From assembly GCF_035593985.1 (NCBI RefSeq), contig NZ_CP141587.1:124001-188000 (forward strand): DNA of 64,000 nucleotides. Reading direction: 5' to 3'. Numbering within the stretch: position 1 is the stretch's first letter; each line of letters opens with the position of its first letter. The notes under the pieces were generated by a model. It was not told the origin of the DNA. It was given only the letters and a program-made list of their open reading frames with translations, and searched no databases. The DNA is from Sphingomonas sp. LY29 (GTDB taxonomy: Bacteria; Pseudomonadota; Alphaproteobacteria; Sphingomonadales; Sphingomonadaceae). Below are positions 51,710-59,402 of this stretch, in pieces. The translations under genes were made by a program, and so were the position numbers.

Positions 51710-54079
51710 GTGGAGGGCACATTACTCGTGTTGATTGGGGCGAACGCGGCGGCAGCGGTCATCGTCCTTGCGGCATTGTGGCTCGCCGCGGGGGCGGCGT
51801 TGGCGATCTTGGCCACGCGAAGGCTGCGAACAGCTCGCCGCGTGCTTGGCGCCGCCAGGACGATGCGGAGCTTGCTCAGCGCTGCGCCCGGTCGTCCCGT
51901 CATCATCCACGGCGATCGCCGCGTCGAAATGGACGAGGGCGGGATGCGACTGCTCGGCCTGTCCGAGATGCCTCGGGTTTTCGCGGACCTTGGCGGCAAA
52001 GCGGGCTTTAGTGCGGACGATCTGCAAAGCTTGGCCGATGGGATTTCCACCGTCCGCCTAAGTGGTCGAGAGTTTCGCCAATCCTTTCAACTGTCGGGCG
52101 ATGGCGCGTTTATCGAGGTTCGTGCCGAGCTCGCCCCGGCCTCGACGCCGCCGGGGAGCGTCCTTCTCTGGCTGCTGGACGTCAGCGACATGGAAGGTGC
52201 CCGCGGCAGCCTTCAGCACAAGCTTGCACAGAGCGAGGCAGGTCTCAACGCCCTCACACAACTGATTGAAAGCGCGCCATTCCCGATGTGGTATCGCGGG
52301 CCCGATCTCGCCCTCGGCCTGGTCAATTCGGCGTTTGTCGCGGCCGTTGATGCGCGCGATGCCGGGGAGGTCATCGACCGGGCGAGCGAATTGATTGACG
52401 CGGGTGGCGGCGAATCCGCGCGCCATGGAGCCGAAGAGGCACTTCGCACCGGCAAGCCTTATTCACGCACGCAGCCTGCCACCATTGGGCAGGAGCGCCG
52501 GATGCTTCGGCTTGTCGACGTTCCTTTGCCCAATGGCGCGGTGGCCGGTTTCGCGATCGATATTCAAGAGCTTGAGGACGCACGGATCGAGCTCGCCCGA
52601 CACCAGGAATCGCAGCGCGAACTGTCCGACCGGATGACGGCGGGCGCGGCCCAGTTCGATGCCGATCGTCGCCTGTCCTTCTTCAACCAGCCGTTCGCGA
52701 TCATGACTCAGATCGATACCGAATGGCTCGCCGACAAACCCGAGTTTGACCGGTTGCTTGAACGGATGCGCGAGCAGGGCCGGACTCCCGAGGTCCGCGA
52801 TTTTCCGGCCTGGAAGCAGGAACGGCGCAATTGGTTCACTTCGCCCGATGAGGCCATCGAAGAGGATTGGATCCTCGCCAATGGCGACCACCTGCGGATC
52901 GTTGGCCAGCCAATGCCTGACGGCGGCCTTCGCCTCATTTTCGAGGATCGCACCGAGCAGGTCCGTCTTGCGTCGGCTCGCGACACGCTGCTGCGCGTGC
53001 GCGCGGCGACCTTCGACAATCTATTCGAGGTCATCAGCGTCTACGCGTCGGACGGTCGGCTTTACCTGTGGAATCGCCGCTTCAGCGAAGTGTGGAATCT
53101 CGACGAGGACTGGCTCGGCGAACATCCTCGAGTAGACGAACTCGTCCCAGCGATGGCCAAGCGCTTGGTCAATCCGACCGCCGCGGCGCAGGTCCGCGAA
53201 CTCGTACGGTCGGCCACCAGCGGGCGCCAGTCCGGTACGGGGCGTGTCTCGTTGACCGACGGGCGCCATTTCGACTTCGCCGCCGTTCCATTGCCCGACG
53301 GGAATGCGCTTTTCACGATGATCGACGTTACCGACAGTTCGCGCATCGAAGCGGCGCTTCGCGAGCGGGCGACGGGCCTTGAAGAGGCGGATCGGGTGAA
53401 AACCGACTTCGTCGCCAACATGAGCTACGAACTGCGCACGCCGCTGACGTCGATCGGTGGCTTCGCGCAAATGCTTTCAGCCGGTTACGCGGGAAAGCTG
53501 CCTCCGGCCGCGACCGACTATGTCGGAGCGATCCTGGAAGCGGTCGAGCGGTTATCGAAACTCATCAACGACGTTCTCGACCTGACGCAGAGCGACACGC
53601 GCGGCGTGGTTCTGGAGCGCGAGCGGGTCGACATCGCGGGCCTCTGCCGAGCGGCGGCCGAAGCGCTCAGGCCGCGCGCCGAGGAAAAGCAGCAGCAATT
53701 GGACATCCGCATCGACAATGCGGTTGGCAGTGTCATCGGCGATGCCCGCCGACTGCGCGAGGCGGTCGAACATGTGCTTCGGAACGCAGTCACCTACACC
53801 AGCGAGAAGGGGCGGATCATCGTCGAGGCCCAAGGTGATGACCAGCAAGCCATGATCCGCATTTCCGATAATGGCCCGGGCATTGCCGCCGAGGACCAGG
53901 CGCAGGTTTTCGCGCGCTTCCACCGCAACTTCTCTGGCGGCCGTGGCGATGCCGCCTTGGGGCTGGGGCTTCCGCTGACCCAGCAATTCGTCGAGGCTCA
54001 CGGCGGTCGTGTCGAGTTGGTCTCCGCGCCCGACGAGGGGACGCAAGTCACCTTGATCATCCCCCGGGCGCCGCAATGA
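51710..54079 (+). CDS. divL: DivL, tyrosine-bearing sensor pseudokinase of the CtrA pathway
   Basis: DivL binds and modulates CckA and senses DivK. The 789-residue protein has one N-terminal membrane helix, a run of PAS-like domains (about 50-540), a dimerisation helix and an ATPase domain. In the H box the phospho-acceptor His is replaced by Tyr573 (VANMSYELRTPLTS), the hallmark of DivL. The ATPase is otherwise complete (N box HVLRNAVTYTSEKG, G1 DNGPGIA, G2 GLGLPLTQQF). GTG 51710 lies only two bases after AAGGA; GTG 51728 behind GGAGGG is an alternative. It overlaps tsaE by four bases. divL-tsaE linkage matches Caulobacter as I recall it. Confidence 0.93.
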   Translation: MEGTLLVLIGANAAAAVIVLAALWLAAGAALAILATRRLRTARRVLGAARTMRSLLSAAPGRPVIIHGDRRVEMDEGGMRLLGLSEMPRVFADLGGKAGFSADDLQSLADGISTVRLSGREFRQSFQLSGDGAFIEVRAELAPASTPPGSVLLWLLDVSDMEGARGSLQHKLAQSEAGLNALTQLIESAPFPMWYRGPDLALGLVNSAFVAAVDARDAGEVIDRASELIDAGGGESARHGAEEALRTGKPYSRTQPATIGQERRMLRLVDVPLPNGAVAGFAIDIQELEDARIELARHQESQRELSDRMTAGAAQFDADRRLSFFNQPFAIMTQIDTEWLADKPEFDRLLERMREQGRTPEVRDFPAWKQERRNWFTSPDEAIEEDWILANGDHLRIVGQPMPDGGLRLIFEDRTEQVRLASARDTLLRVRAATFDNLFEVISVYASDGRLYLWNRRFSEVWNLDEDWLGEHPRVDELVPAMAKRLVNPTAAAQVRELVRSATSGRQSGTGRVSLTDGRHFDFAAVPLPDGNALFTMIDVTDSSRIEAALRERATGLEEADRVKTDFVANMSYELRTPLTSIGGFAQMLSAGYAGKLPPAATDYVGAILEAVERLSKLINDVLDLTQSDTRGVVLERERVDIAGLCRAAAEALRPRAEEKQQQLDIRIDNAVGSVIGDARRLREAVEHVLRNAVTYTSEKGRIIVEAQGDDQQAMIRISDNGPGIAAEDQAQVFARFHRNFSGGRGDAALGLGLPLTQQFVEAHGGRVELVSAPDEGTQVTLIIPRAPQ

Positions 54080-54510
54080 CCTTGTCCGACGAGGCGGCCA
54101 CGCTCGCGGCCGGAGCAAGGCTTGCCGTAGCGCTGCGAGCCGGCGATGTCGTCACGCTCGACGGCGCGCTTGCCGCGGGAAAGACGACGCTGGTCCGCGG
54201 ACTTCTCGCGGAACTCGGCCATCCGGGCGAAGTGCCCAGTCCGAGTTTTGCGATCGTCCAGCCTTATGATGCCCTCGTTCCCCCCGTCTGGCACGTCGAC
54301 CTTTATCGGATCGAGAATCCCGCCGCGCTCGCGGAGCTCGGGCTCGACGAAATCCGCGAAGATGGCGTGTTGATCGTCGAATGGCCCGACCGGGCAGGGG
54401 CGGACGCATGGCCCGACGCGCTCGCTTTGTCGCTGACGGTGGCTCCTGACGGCGCGCGTGTCTTGACAGCCAAGGTGCCTCCCTCTTGGGAAGGGCGATG
54501 GCCACGATGA
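54076..54510 (+). CDS. tsaE: tRNA threonylcarbamoyladenosine biosynthesis ATPase TsaE
   Basis: TsaE works with TsaB and TsaD to make t6A37 of tRNA. The 144-residue product has Walker A in TLDGALAAGKTTLVRG (Lys36), the SPSFAIVQPYD segment, WHVDLYRIENP with the Walker-B-like Asp, and IVEWPDRAG. The start overlaps divL by four bases. MtaB at 25948 acts on the same t6A base later in the pathway. Confidence 0.95.
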   Translation: MTLSDEAATLAAGARLAVALRAGDVVTLDGALAAGKTTLVRGLLAELGHPGEVPSPSFAIVQPYDALVPPVWHVDLYRIENPAALAELGLDEIREDGVLIVEWPDRAGADAWPDALALSLTVAPDGARVLTAKVPPSWEGRWPR

Positions 54511-55505
54511 TTCCGCCTGATGGCGCCGCTCGATTCCTTGCCGATCATGGCTGGAACGATTGCGATATTCTCCCGCTCGCCGGGGACGCCAGTTTTCGTC
54601 GTTATTTCCGGATTGTCGATCGGCGAGAGGATCGTCAGGCGGTGCTGATGGATGCGCCGCCACCGCACGAGGATCCGCGACCCTTCGTGAGGATGGCGGA
54701 ATGGCTTGCCGAGGTCGGTCTGACCGCGCCGCGAGTGCTGGCGCAGGATCTTGGGCAGGGGCTTCTCCTGCTCAACGATCTTGGCGATGCGCGACTTCGC
54801 GAGACCTTGGACGATGACCCCGATTCGGAAGAGGCGATGTACGAAACGGCGGTCGATGTCCTGGTTCACCTCCATGATCAGCCGCCGCTCGCCGAACTTC
54901 CTGTTCACGGGCTCGAACAATGGATGGAGGAGGTCGGCCTCTTCCTTGATTGGTATGTTCCCGCCGTTGGTCTCCAATCGGTGGATCGCGCGGGATGGGA
55001 CGCGGCATGGAACGCGGTTCTTTCGCCGGTCGCCGACGATGGGCTGGCTCCGGTGACGGTGCTGCGCGACTATCACGCGGAGAATATCATGCTGGTCGAC
55101 GGGAAGGACGGCGTTCACCGCTTCGGCCTGCTCGATTTCCAAGACGCGCTTTCCGGTCACCCAGCGTACGATCTAGTGTCGGTGCTCGAGGACGCACGAC
55201 GCGATGTCGATCCGGCGATCGAGACCAAAATGATCGAGCGATATCGGACCGTGACCAGTGCCGACCAGCGCTTCGACGATGCCTACTGGGCGCTCGCGGC
55301 GCAGCGCAACACGCGGATTCTCGGTGTCTTCTGCAGATTATGGAAGCGCGACGGGAAGGAGCGATACAAGTCGTTCCAGCTACGCATGTGGGGTCTGTTG
55401 GAGCGCGATCTTTCGCACCCGTCGCTCGCGCCGGTGAAAAATTGGTTCGACGCCAACGTGCCTGCGGATAAGCGAAGCGCCTTTTGGCAAGGCGCAAGCG
55501 AATGA
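54498..55505 (+). CDS. amgK: AmgK-type sugar kinase (aminoglycoside phosphotransferase fold)
   Basis: AmgK phosphorylates N-acetylmuramic acid and N-acetylglucosamine at the anomeric position in the peptidoglycan recycling route that bypasses MurA. The 335-residue kinase has an APH fold: GDASFRRYFRI glycine loop, catalytic loop VLRDYHAENIML and metal site LLDFQDALSGHPAYDLVS. The murU gene follows with a four-base overlap, the pair known from Pseudomonas and Caulobacter. ATG 54498 lies 3 bases behind GGGAAGGG; ATG 54507 (ATGA overlap with tsaE) is an alternative start. The substrate is inferred from family and context. Confidence 0.85.
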   Translation: MATMIPPDGAARFLADHGWNDCDILPLAGDASFRRYFRIVDRREDRQAVLMDAPPPHEDPRPFVRMAEWLAEVGLTAPRVLAQDLGQGLLLLNDLGDARLRETLDDDPDSEEAMYETAVDVLVHLHDQPPLAELPVHGLEQWMEEVGLFLDWYVPAVGLQSVDRAGWDAAWNAVLSPVADDGLAPVTVLRDYHAENIMLVDGKDGVHRFGLLDFQDALSGHPAYDLVSVLEDARRDVDPAIETKMIERYRTVTSADQRFDDAYWALAAQRNTRILGVFCRLWKRDGKERYKSFQLRMWGLLERDLSHPSLAPVKNWFDANVPADKRSAFWQGASE

Positions 55506-56263
55506 AGCGCAAGGCGGTCGCCCTGAGCCTTCGTCCCGGGATCGATTCCGACGTGCCGACGACTGCGATGGTCATGGCAGCCGGACTCGGCAAGCGGATG
55601 CGGCCGCTAACTGCCACGCGGCCCAAGCCGCTGGTGGAGGTCGCGGGCAAGCCGCTGATTGACCACGTCCTCGACCGCCTTCGTGCCGCCGGCGTGTCCC
55701 GGATCGTAGTCAACGTCCATTACCTCGCCGACGCGCTGGAAGCGCATCTCGCGTCGCGCGCGACCGACTTCGACGTCTCGATCAGCGACGAACGGGAGTT
55801 GTTGCTGGAGACAGGTGGCGGCCTCGTGCGGGCACTGCCGAAGATCGACTCCGATCCTTTCCTGTCGATCAACAGCGACAATTTCTGGATCGACGGGCCG
55901 GCCGACACCTTCAAATTGCTGGCCGCGCAGTGGGACAGCGAGAAAATGGACGCGCTTCTCTTGCTCGTTCCGCAAGCGCGCGCGGGAAATCATTCGGGGC
56001 AGGGCGACTTCTACATGGACGCGCAGGGCAGGCTCAGTCGCCGAAAGCCGGGACGCGTCGCTCCCTTCGTTTATACCGGCATCCAGATGCTCTCGAAGAA
56101 CCTGCTTCGGGACTCTCCGGACGGGGCCTTTTCGACCAATATCCTGTGGGATCGGGCGATCGAAGAGGGGCGCTGTTTCGGCGCGGTACATCAGGGCCTG
56201 TGGTTCGACGTCGGCTATCCCGGGGCGATCATCGCAACCGAGCACGCGCTTCAGAATGGCTGA
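55502..56263 (+). CDS. murU: MurU-type MurNAc-1-phosphate uridylyltransferase
   Basis: MurU couples UTP to MurNAc-1-phosphate, giving UDP-MurNAc. The 253-residue product has the nucleotidyltransferase signature AMVMAAGLGKRMRPLT, the K-P-L-V-E-V segment and the metal Asp in SINSDNFWIDGP. The C-terminal part holds WFDVGYPGAII. ATG 55502 overlaps amgK (ATGA). It would complete the recycling pathway with AmgK. Glucose-1-phosphate type transferases look similar, but the neighbour decides. It overlaps addB by eight bases. Confidence 0.87.
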   Translation: MKRKAVALSLRPGIDSDVPTTAMVMAAGLGKRMRPLTATRPKPLVEVAGKPLIDHVLDRLRAAGVSRIVVNVHYLADALEAHLASRATDFDVSISDERELLLETGGGLVRALPKIDSDPFLSINSDNFWIDGPADTFKLLAAQWDSEKMDALLLLVPQARAGNHSGQGDFYMDAQGRLSRRKPGRVAPFVYTGIQMLSKNLLRDSPDGAFSTNILWDRAIEEGRCFGAVHQGLWFDVGYPGAIIATEHALQNG

Positions 56264-59174
56264 AGCAGGACTTTGGGATCGCCGACAGTCGGGCGATCCG
56301 CTGGTCTATTCCATCCCGACGCATCGAAGTTTCGCCGATACGCTCGCCCACGGACTGATCCGCGCATACGGGCACGATCGCCTTGGCCTGGCGCGCGGTC
56401 GGATCATCCTGCCCACCAATCGAGCGGTGCGGGCCGTGATGGACGCATTCGTCCGCGCGAGCGGCGGTGGCCTGCTGCTTCCGCGCTTGATCCCGATCGG
56501 GGACTCGGAGCTTGACGAGCGGATCGGCGGCGCGCTCGATCCGATCGACGACAGTGAGGGCCTTCCGCCGGCAATTGACCCGCTCGAGCGGCAGTTGTCG
56601 CTCGCCAGGCTGCTTCGACAGGAGGGTGAAGGGACAGCCGAAGCGATGAGGCTGGCCGAAGATCTCGCGCGAACGATCGATGCGCTGACCGTCGAGGAAA
56701 TTCCGCCCGCGCGTCTCTCGGAAGCGGTCGATGCAACGCCCGATCTGGCGGCGCATTGGCAAGCCGCACTGGCGCGCTTTCAGGGGCTGGTCGAGCGTTG
56801 GCCCGGTTTGCTCGAGGCGCGAGGCCAGATGGACCTTGCCGCTCGCCGCAATCACTTGCTCCGCTCGCTCGCGGATCGCTGGGCGACTAGCCCGCCGGAC
56901 GGTTTCACCCTTGCTGCGGGCATTACGACGAGCGCGCCGGCGGTCGCCGCCTTGCTTTCGCGGATCGCGCGCCTCGAACGCGGCGCACTGCTATTGCCCG
57001 GACTTCCCGGCCCCCGCAGCCTGCCTGACGAGGAATGGGAAGCGCTTGGTCCCGACGAGGACGGCAATGCGGAGCAGAGCCATCCTGCTTTCCACCTGAA
57101 ACGCCTGCTCGACCAGATCGGTGTGGCGCGCGGCGACGTCCGCGAATGGCCTGGCCATGGCCGGGCCTCATCCTCCGCGGCAAGGGGGCGCGCCGTCGTC
57201 AATGCGATGGTAGCGGCTCGTTTCAGCGACAAGTGGACCAGGCTTGCGCCGCCCGACCGCCGCTTGACCGGGATAAGGGTCGCCGAGTTCGGCGATCCCG
57301 CGAGCGAGGCACAAGGCATTGCCATCGCGCTTCGCGAGGCACTCGACACGCCGGGCCAGACTGCAGCACTCGTCACACCCGACCGCGCTCTCGCCAAACG
57401 CGTGTCGGCGCATCTTCGACGTTGGGACATCGAAGCGGACGACAGCGCCGGCCTGATCCTATCCACCACGCCCGCCGGGACCCTTCTACTCGCGATTGCG
57501 TCGGCCATCGTCGACGATTTGGCGCCGGTATCGCTCTTGGCGCTGCTCAAACACCCTTTGGTGGGAGGCGAGGGCGAAGAGCGACGTCTTTGGCTGGACG
57601 CCGTGAGGACGCTCGACCTGTCGCTGCGGGGTCCGCGGCCACCTGGCGGGCTGAACGGCCTCGACGACCATCTGGCTGCGGCGAAAGCAAGCGGCACAAC
57701 CAAGGCGTGGCAATTGGTTCGACCCCTCGTCGAACCGCTCGCGGCGGCCGGCGGCAACACGCTGGCCCAATGGGCGTCGACGCTCCGCACGCTCACCGAC
57801 ACTTTGTGCGGTAACTCAGCGTGGCGCGCAGTCGACGGTCGAGCGGCGGCCGAATGGCTGTCTTCGATCGAAGCGCAGGCGGACGCCGCCGTCTTGCCCC
57901 TTGCGCCGGAAGAGGTCGTCCCGGTAGTTCGCCGGATGCTGGACTCCGTCAGCTTGCGGCGACCCTATGGCGGTCATCCAAGGATCTTCATCTGGGGGTT
58001 GCTCGAAGCGCGGCTCCAGCAGGCGGACCTGATGATCTTAGGCGGATTGAACGAAGGGGTGTGGCCGTCGCTGCCAACGCCCGATCCGTGGTTGCCGCCA
58101 CGAGTGCGCCAAATCCTTGGCGTCCCCGGCCTCGACATGCGGTCGGGCCTCGCCGCGCACGATTTCATGAGCGCCCTCGGCGCGCCGCGCGTCCTTCTGA
58201 CGCGCGCCCGTCGCGATGGTCGCTCGCCGACCGTGGCTTCCCGCCTATGGCTCCGGCTGCAAGCGATGACGGGGGGAGTCACTCGCGACCGGCGTTTGGA
58301 GCGACTGTCGCAGGCGCTCGATTCCAGCACCGAGCTTCGACCAGTCGGTCGCCCGCGCCCGTGCCCGCCGATCGATGCCCGGCCGAAGCGCATCGCGGTC
58401 ACCGACCTCGACCGACTGAACGCCGACCCCTTTGCCTTTTACGCGCGCTCGATCCTGAAACTGTCCGCGAAGGATCCGGTTGACGCCAACCAACATGCGG
58501 CATGGAAAGGCACTGCGGTCCACGAAGTGCTCGAGCGATGGTTTCGCGACGAGAAGGCTGATCCCGCGCGCCTGCCCGCACTTGCCGAGGCGATGCTCGC
58601 GCATGAAGCCATCCATCCGATGTTGCGCGCGCTGTGGTCGCCGCGACTGATGGAGGCGATCCGCTGGATCGCGGACGAGGCGGCGAACGATTGGAACGCA
58701 GGGCGTATTCCGTTGGTGGCGGAGGCAAGGGGTGAAGCGGAGGTCGCTGGGGTCACGCTTTACGGGGTCGCCGATCGCATCGACCGAATGCCCGACGGGA
58801 CGCTCGCCATCGTCGACTACAAGACGGGACAGGCACCAAGCCCCAAGGCGGTGAACGAAGGGTTTGCGCTTCAACTCGGCCTGCTGTCGCTCATCGCGAA
58901 ATACGGCAGTTTTGCCGGCCTATCCGGCAACGTCAGCACTCACGAATATTGGTCGCTGGCCAAGAAGAATAGTCGGTTCGGTTATCGCCGGTCACCCGAT
59001 GCCGCCGACGGTGCGGCCGATTTTATATATCGAGCTTATGCGCATTTCGGCGATGCCGCCGATAAATATCTGTTGGGCGACGAGCCCTTCGTTGCCAAGC
59101 TCAATCCCGCCTACGCCCCTTACGGCGACTATGATCAATTGATGCGTCTAGAGGAATGGTATGGCCGAGACTGA
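56256..59174 (+). CDS. addB: Double-strand break repair protein AddB
   Basis: AddB is the second subunit of the AddAB helicase-nuclease that resects DNA ends for RecA. The 972-residue product has an inactivated helicase-like fold, the segment LMILGGLNEGVWPSLPTPDPWL and a C-terminal RecB-like nuclease domain (FKTG-type motif as IVDYKTGQAP, and KGTAVHEVLERWF). The start overlaps murU by eight bases. addA follows after a 228-base gap that holds a small minus-strand gene. The length is typical for alphaproteobacteria. Confidence 0.95.
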   Translation: MAEAGLWDRRQSGDPLVYSIPTHRSFADTLAHGLIRAYGHDRLGLARGRIILPTNRAVRAVMDAFVRASGGGLLLPRLIPIGDSELDERIGGALDPIDDSEGLPPAIDPLERQLSLARLLRQEGEGTAEAMRLAEDLARTIDALTVEEIPPARLSEAVDATPDLAAHWQAALARFQGLVERWPGLLEARGQMDLAARRNHLLRSLADRWATSPPDGFTLAAGITTSAPAVAALLSRIARLERGALLLPGLPGPRSLPDEEWEALGPDEDGNAEQSHPAFHLKRLLDQIGVARGDVREWPGHGRASSSAARGRAVVNAMVAARFSDKWTRLAPPDRRLTGIRVAEFGDPASEAQGIAIALREALDTPGQTAALVTPDRALAKRVSAHLRRWDIEADDSAGLILSTTPAGTLLLAIASAIVDDLAPVSLLALLKHPLVGGEGEERRLWLDAVRTLDLSLRGPRPPGGLNGLDDHLAAAKASGTTKAWQLVRPLVEPLAAAGGNTLAQWASTLRTLTDTLCGNSAWRAVDGRAAAEWLSSIEAQADAAVLPLAPEEVVPVVRRMLDSVSLRRPYGGHPRIFIWGLLEARLQQADLMILGGLNEGVWPSLPTPDPWLPPRVRQILGVPGLDMRSGLAAHDFMSALGAPRVLLTRARRDGRSPTVASRLWLRLQAMTGGVTRDRRLERLSQALDSSTELRPVGRPRPCPPIDARPKRIAVTDLDRLNADPFAFYARSILKLSAKDPVDANQHAAWKGTAVHEVLERWFRDEKADPARLPALAEAMLAHEAIHPMLRALWSPRLMEAIRWIADEAANDWNAGRIPLVAEARGEAEVAGVTLYGVADRIDRMPDGTLAIVDYKTGQAPSPKAVNEGFALQLGLLSLIAKYGSFAGLSGNVSTHEYWSLAKKNSRFGYRRSPDAADGAADFIYRAYAHFGDAADKYLLGDEPFVAKLNPAYAPYGDYDQLMRLEEWYGRD

Positions 59175-59175
59175 C

Positions 59176-59337
59176 CTAGTCGGATTCGTGTCCGCCGGTC
59201 GATCCGCGGCGCGGCTTCTTTACCTTCGACGCATAGAGCAGGGCGGCGACGATCGCTGCCGATCCGATGCCGACCGCGACGCCGGCCTTGACCAGCTTGG
59301 TGCGTCGTTCGTCTTCCCGCTTGTCGCCCTGATCCAT
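59176..59337 (-). CDS. Small single-pass membrane protein (53 residues)
   Basis: ATG at 59337 on the minus strand opens a 53-codon frame ending in TAG at 59176. It reads MDQGDKREDERRTKLVKAG, then a membrane segment (VAVGIGSAAIVAALLYASKV) and a basic tail KKPRRGSTGGHESD. A GCGAGGA ribosome site lies four bases upstream. It fills the gap between addB and addA, and ends one base after the addB stop on the other strand. Charged N-terminus, helix and basic tail are consistent with a real protein; no family is recognised. Confidence 0.7.
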   Translation of the reverse strand: MDQGDKREDERRTKLVKAGVAVGIGSAAIVAALLYASKVKKPRRGSTGGHESD

Positions 59338-59402
59338 TCGGTCCTCGCTTCGTCAATATTTTCGCCGTCCTATGACGAACGGCTTTCGTTGGAAAGGGTG
59401 CC

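Noticed and set aside
48493..52050. Antisense open frame of about 1185 codons across the second TonB receptor
   Set aside because: It mirrors the receptor gene on the other strand, has no ribosome site, gives an Arg/Ala/Glu-rich sequence without domains, and runs through the receptor terminator. High GC makes such frames common.
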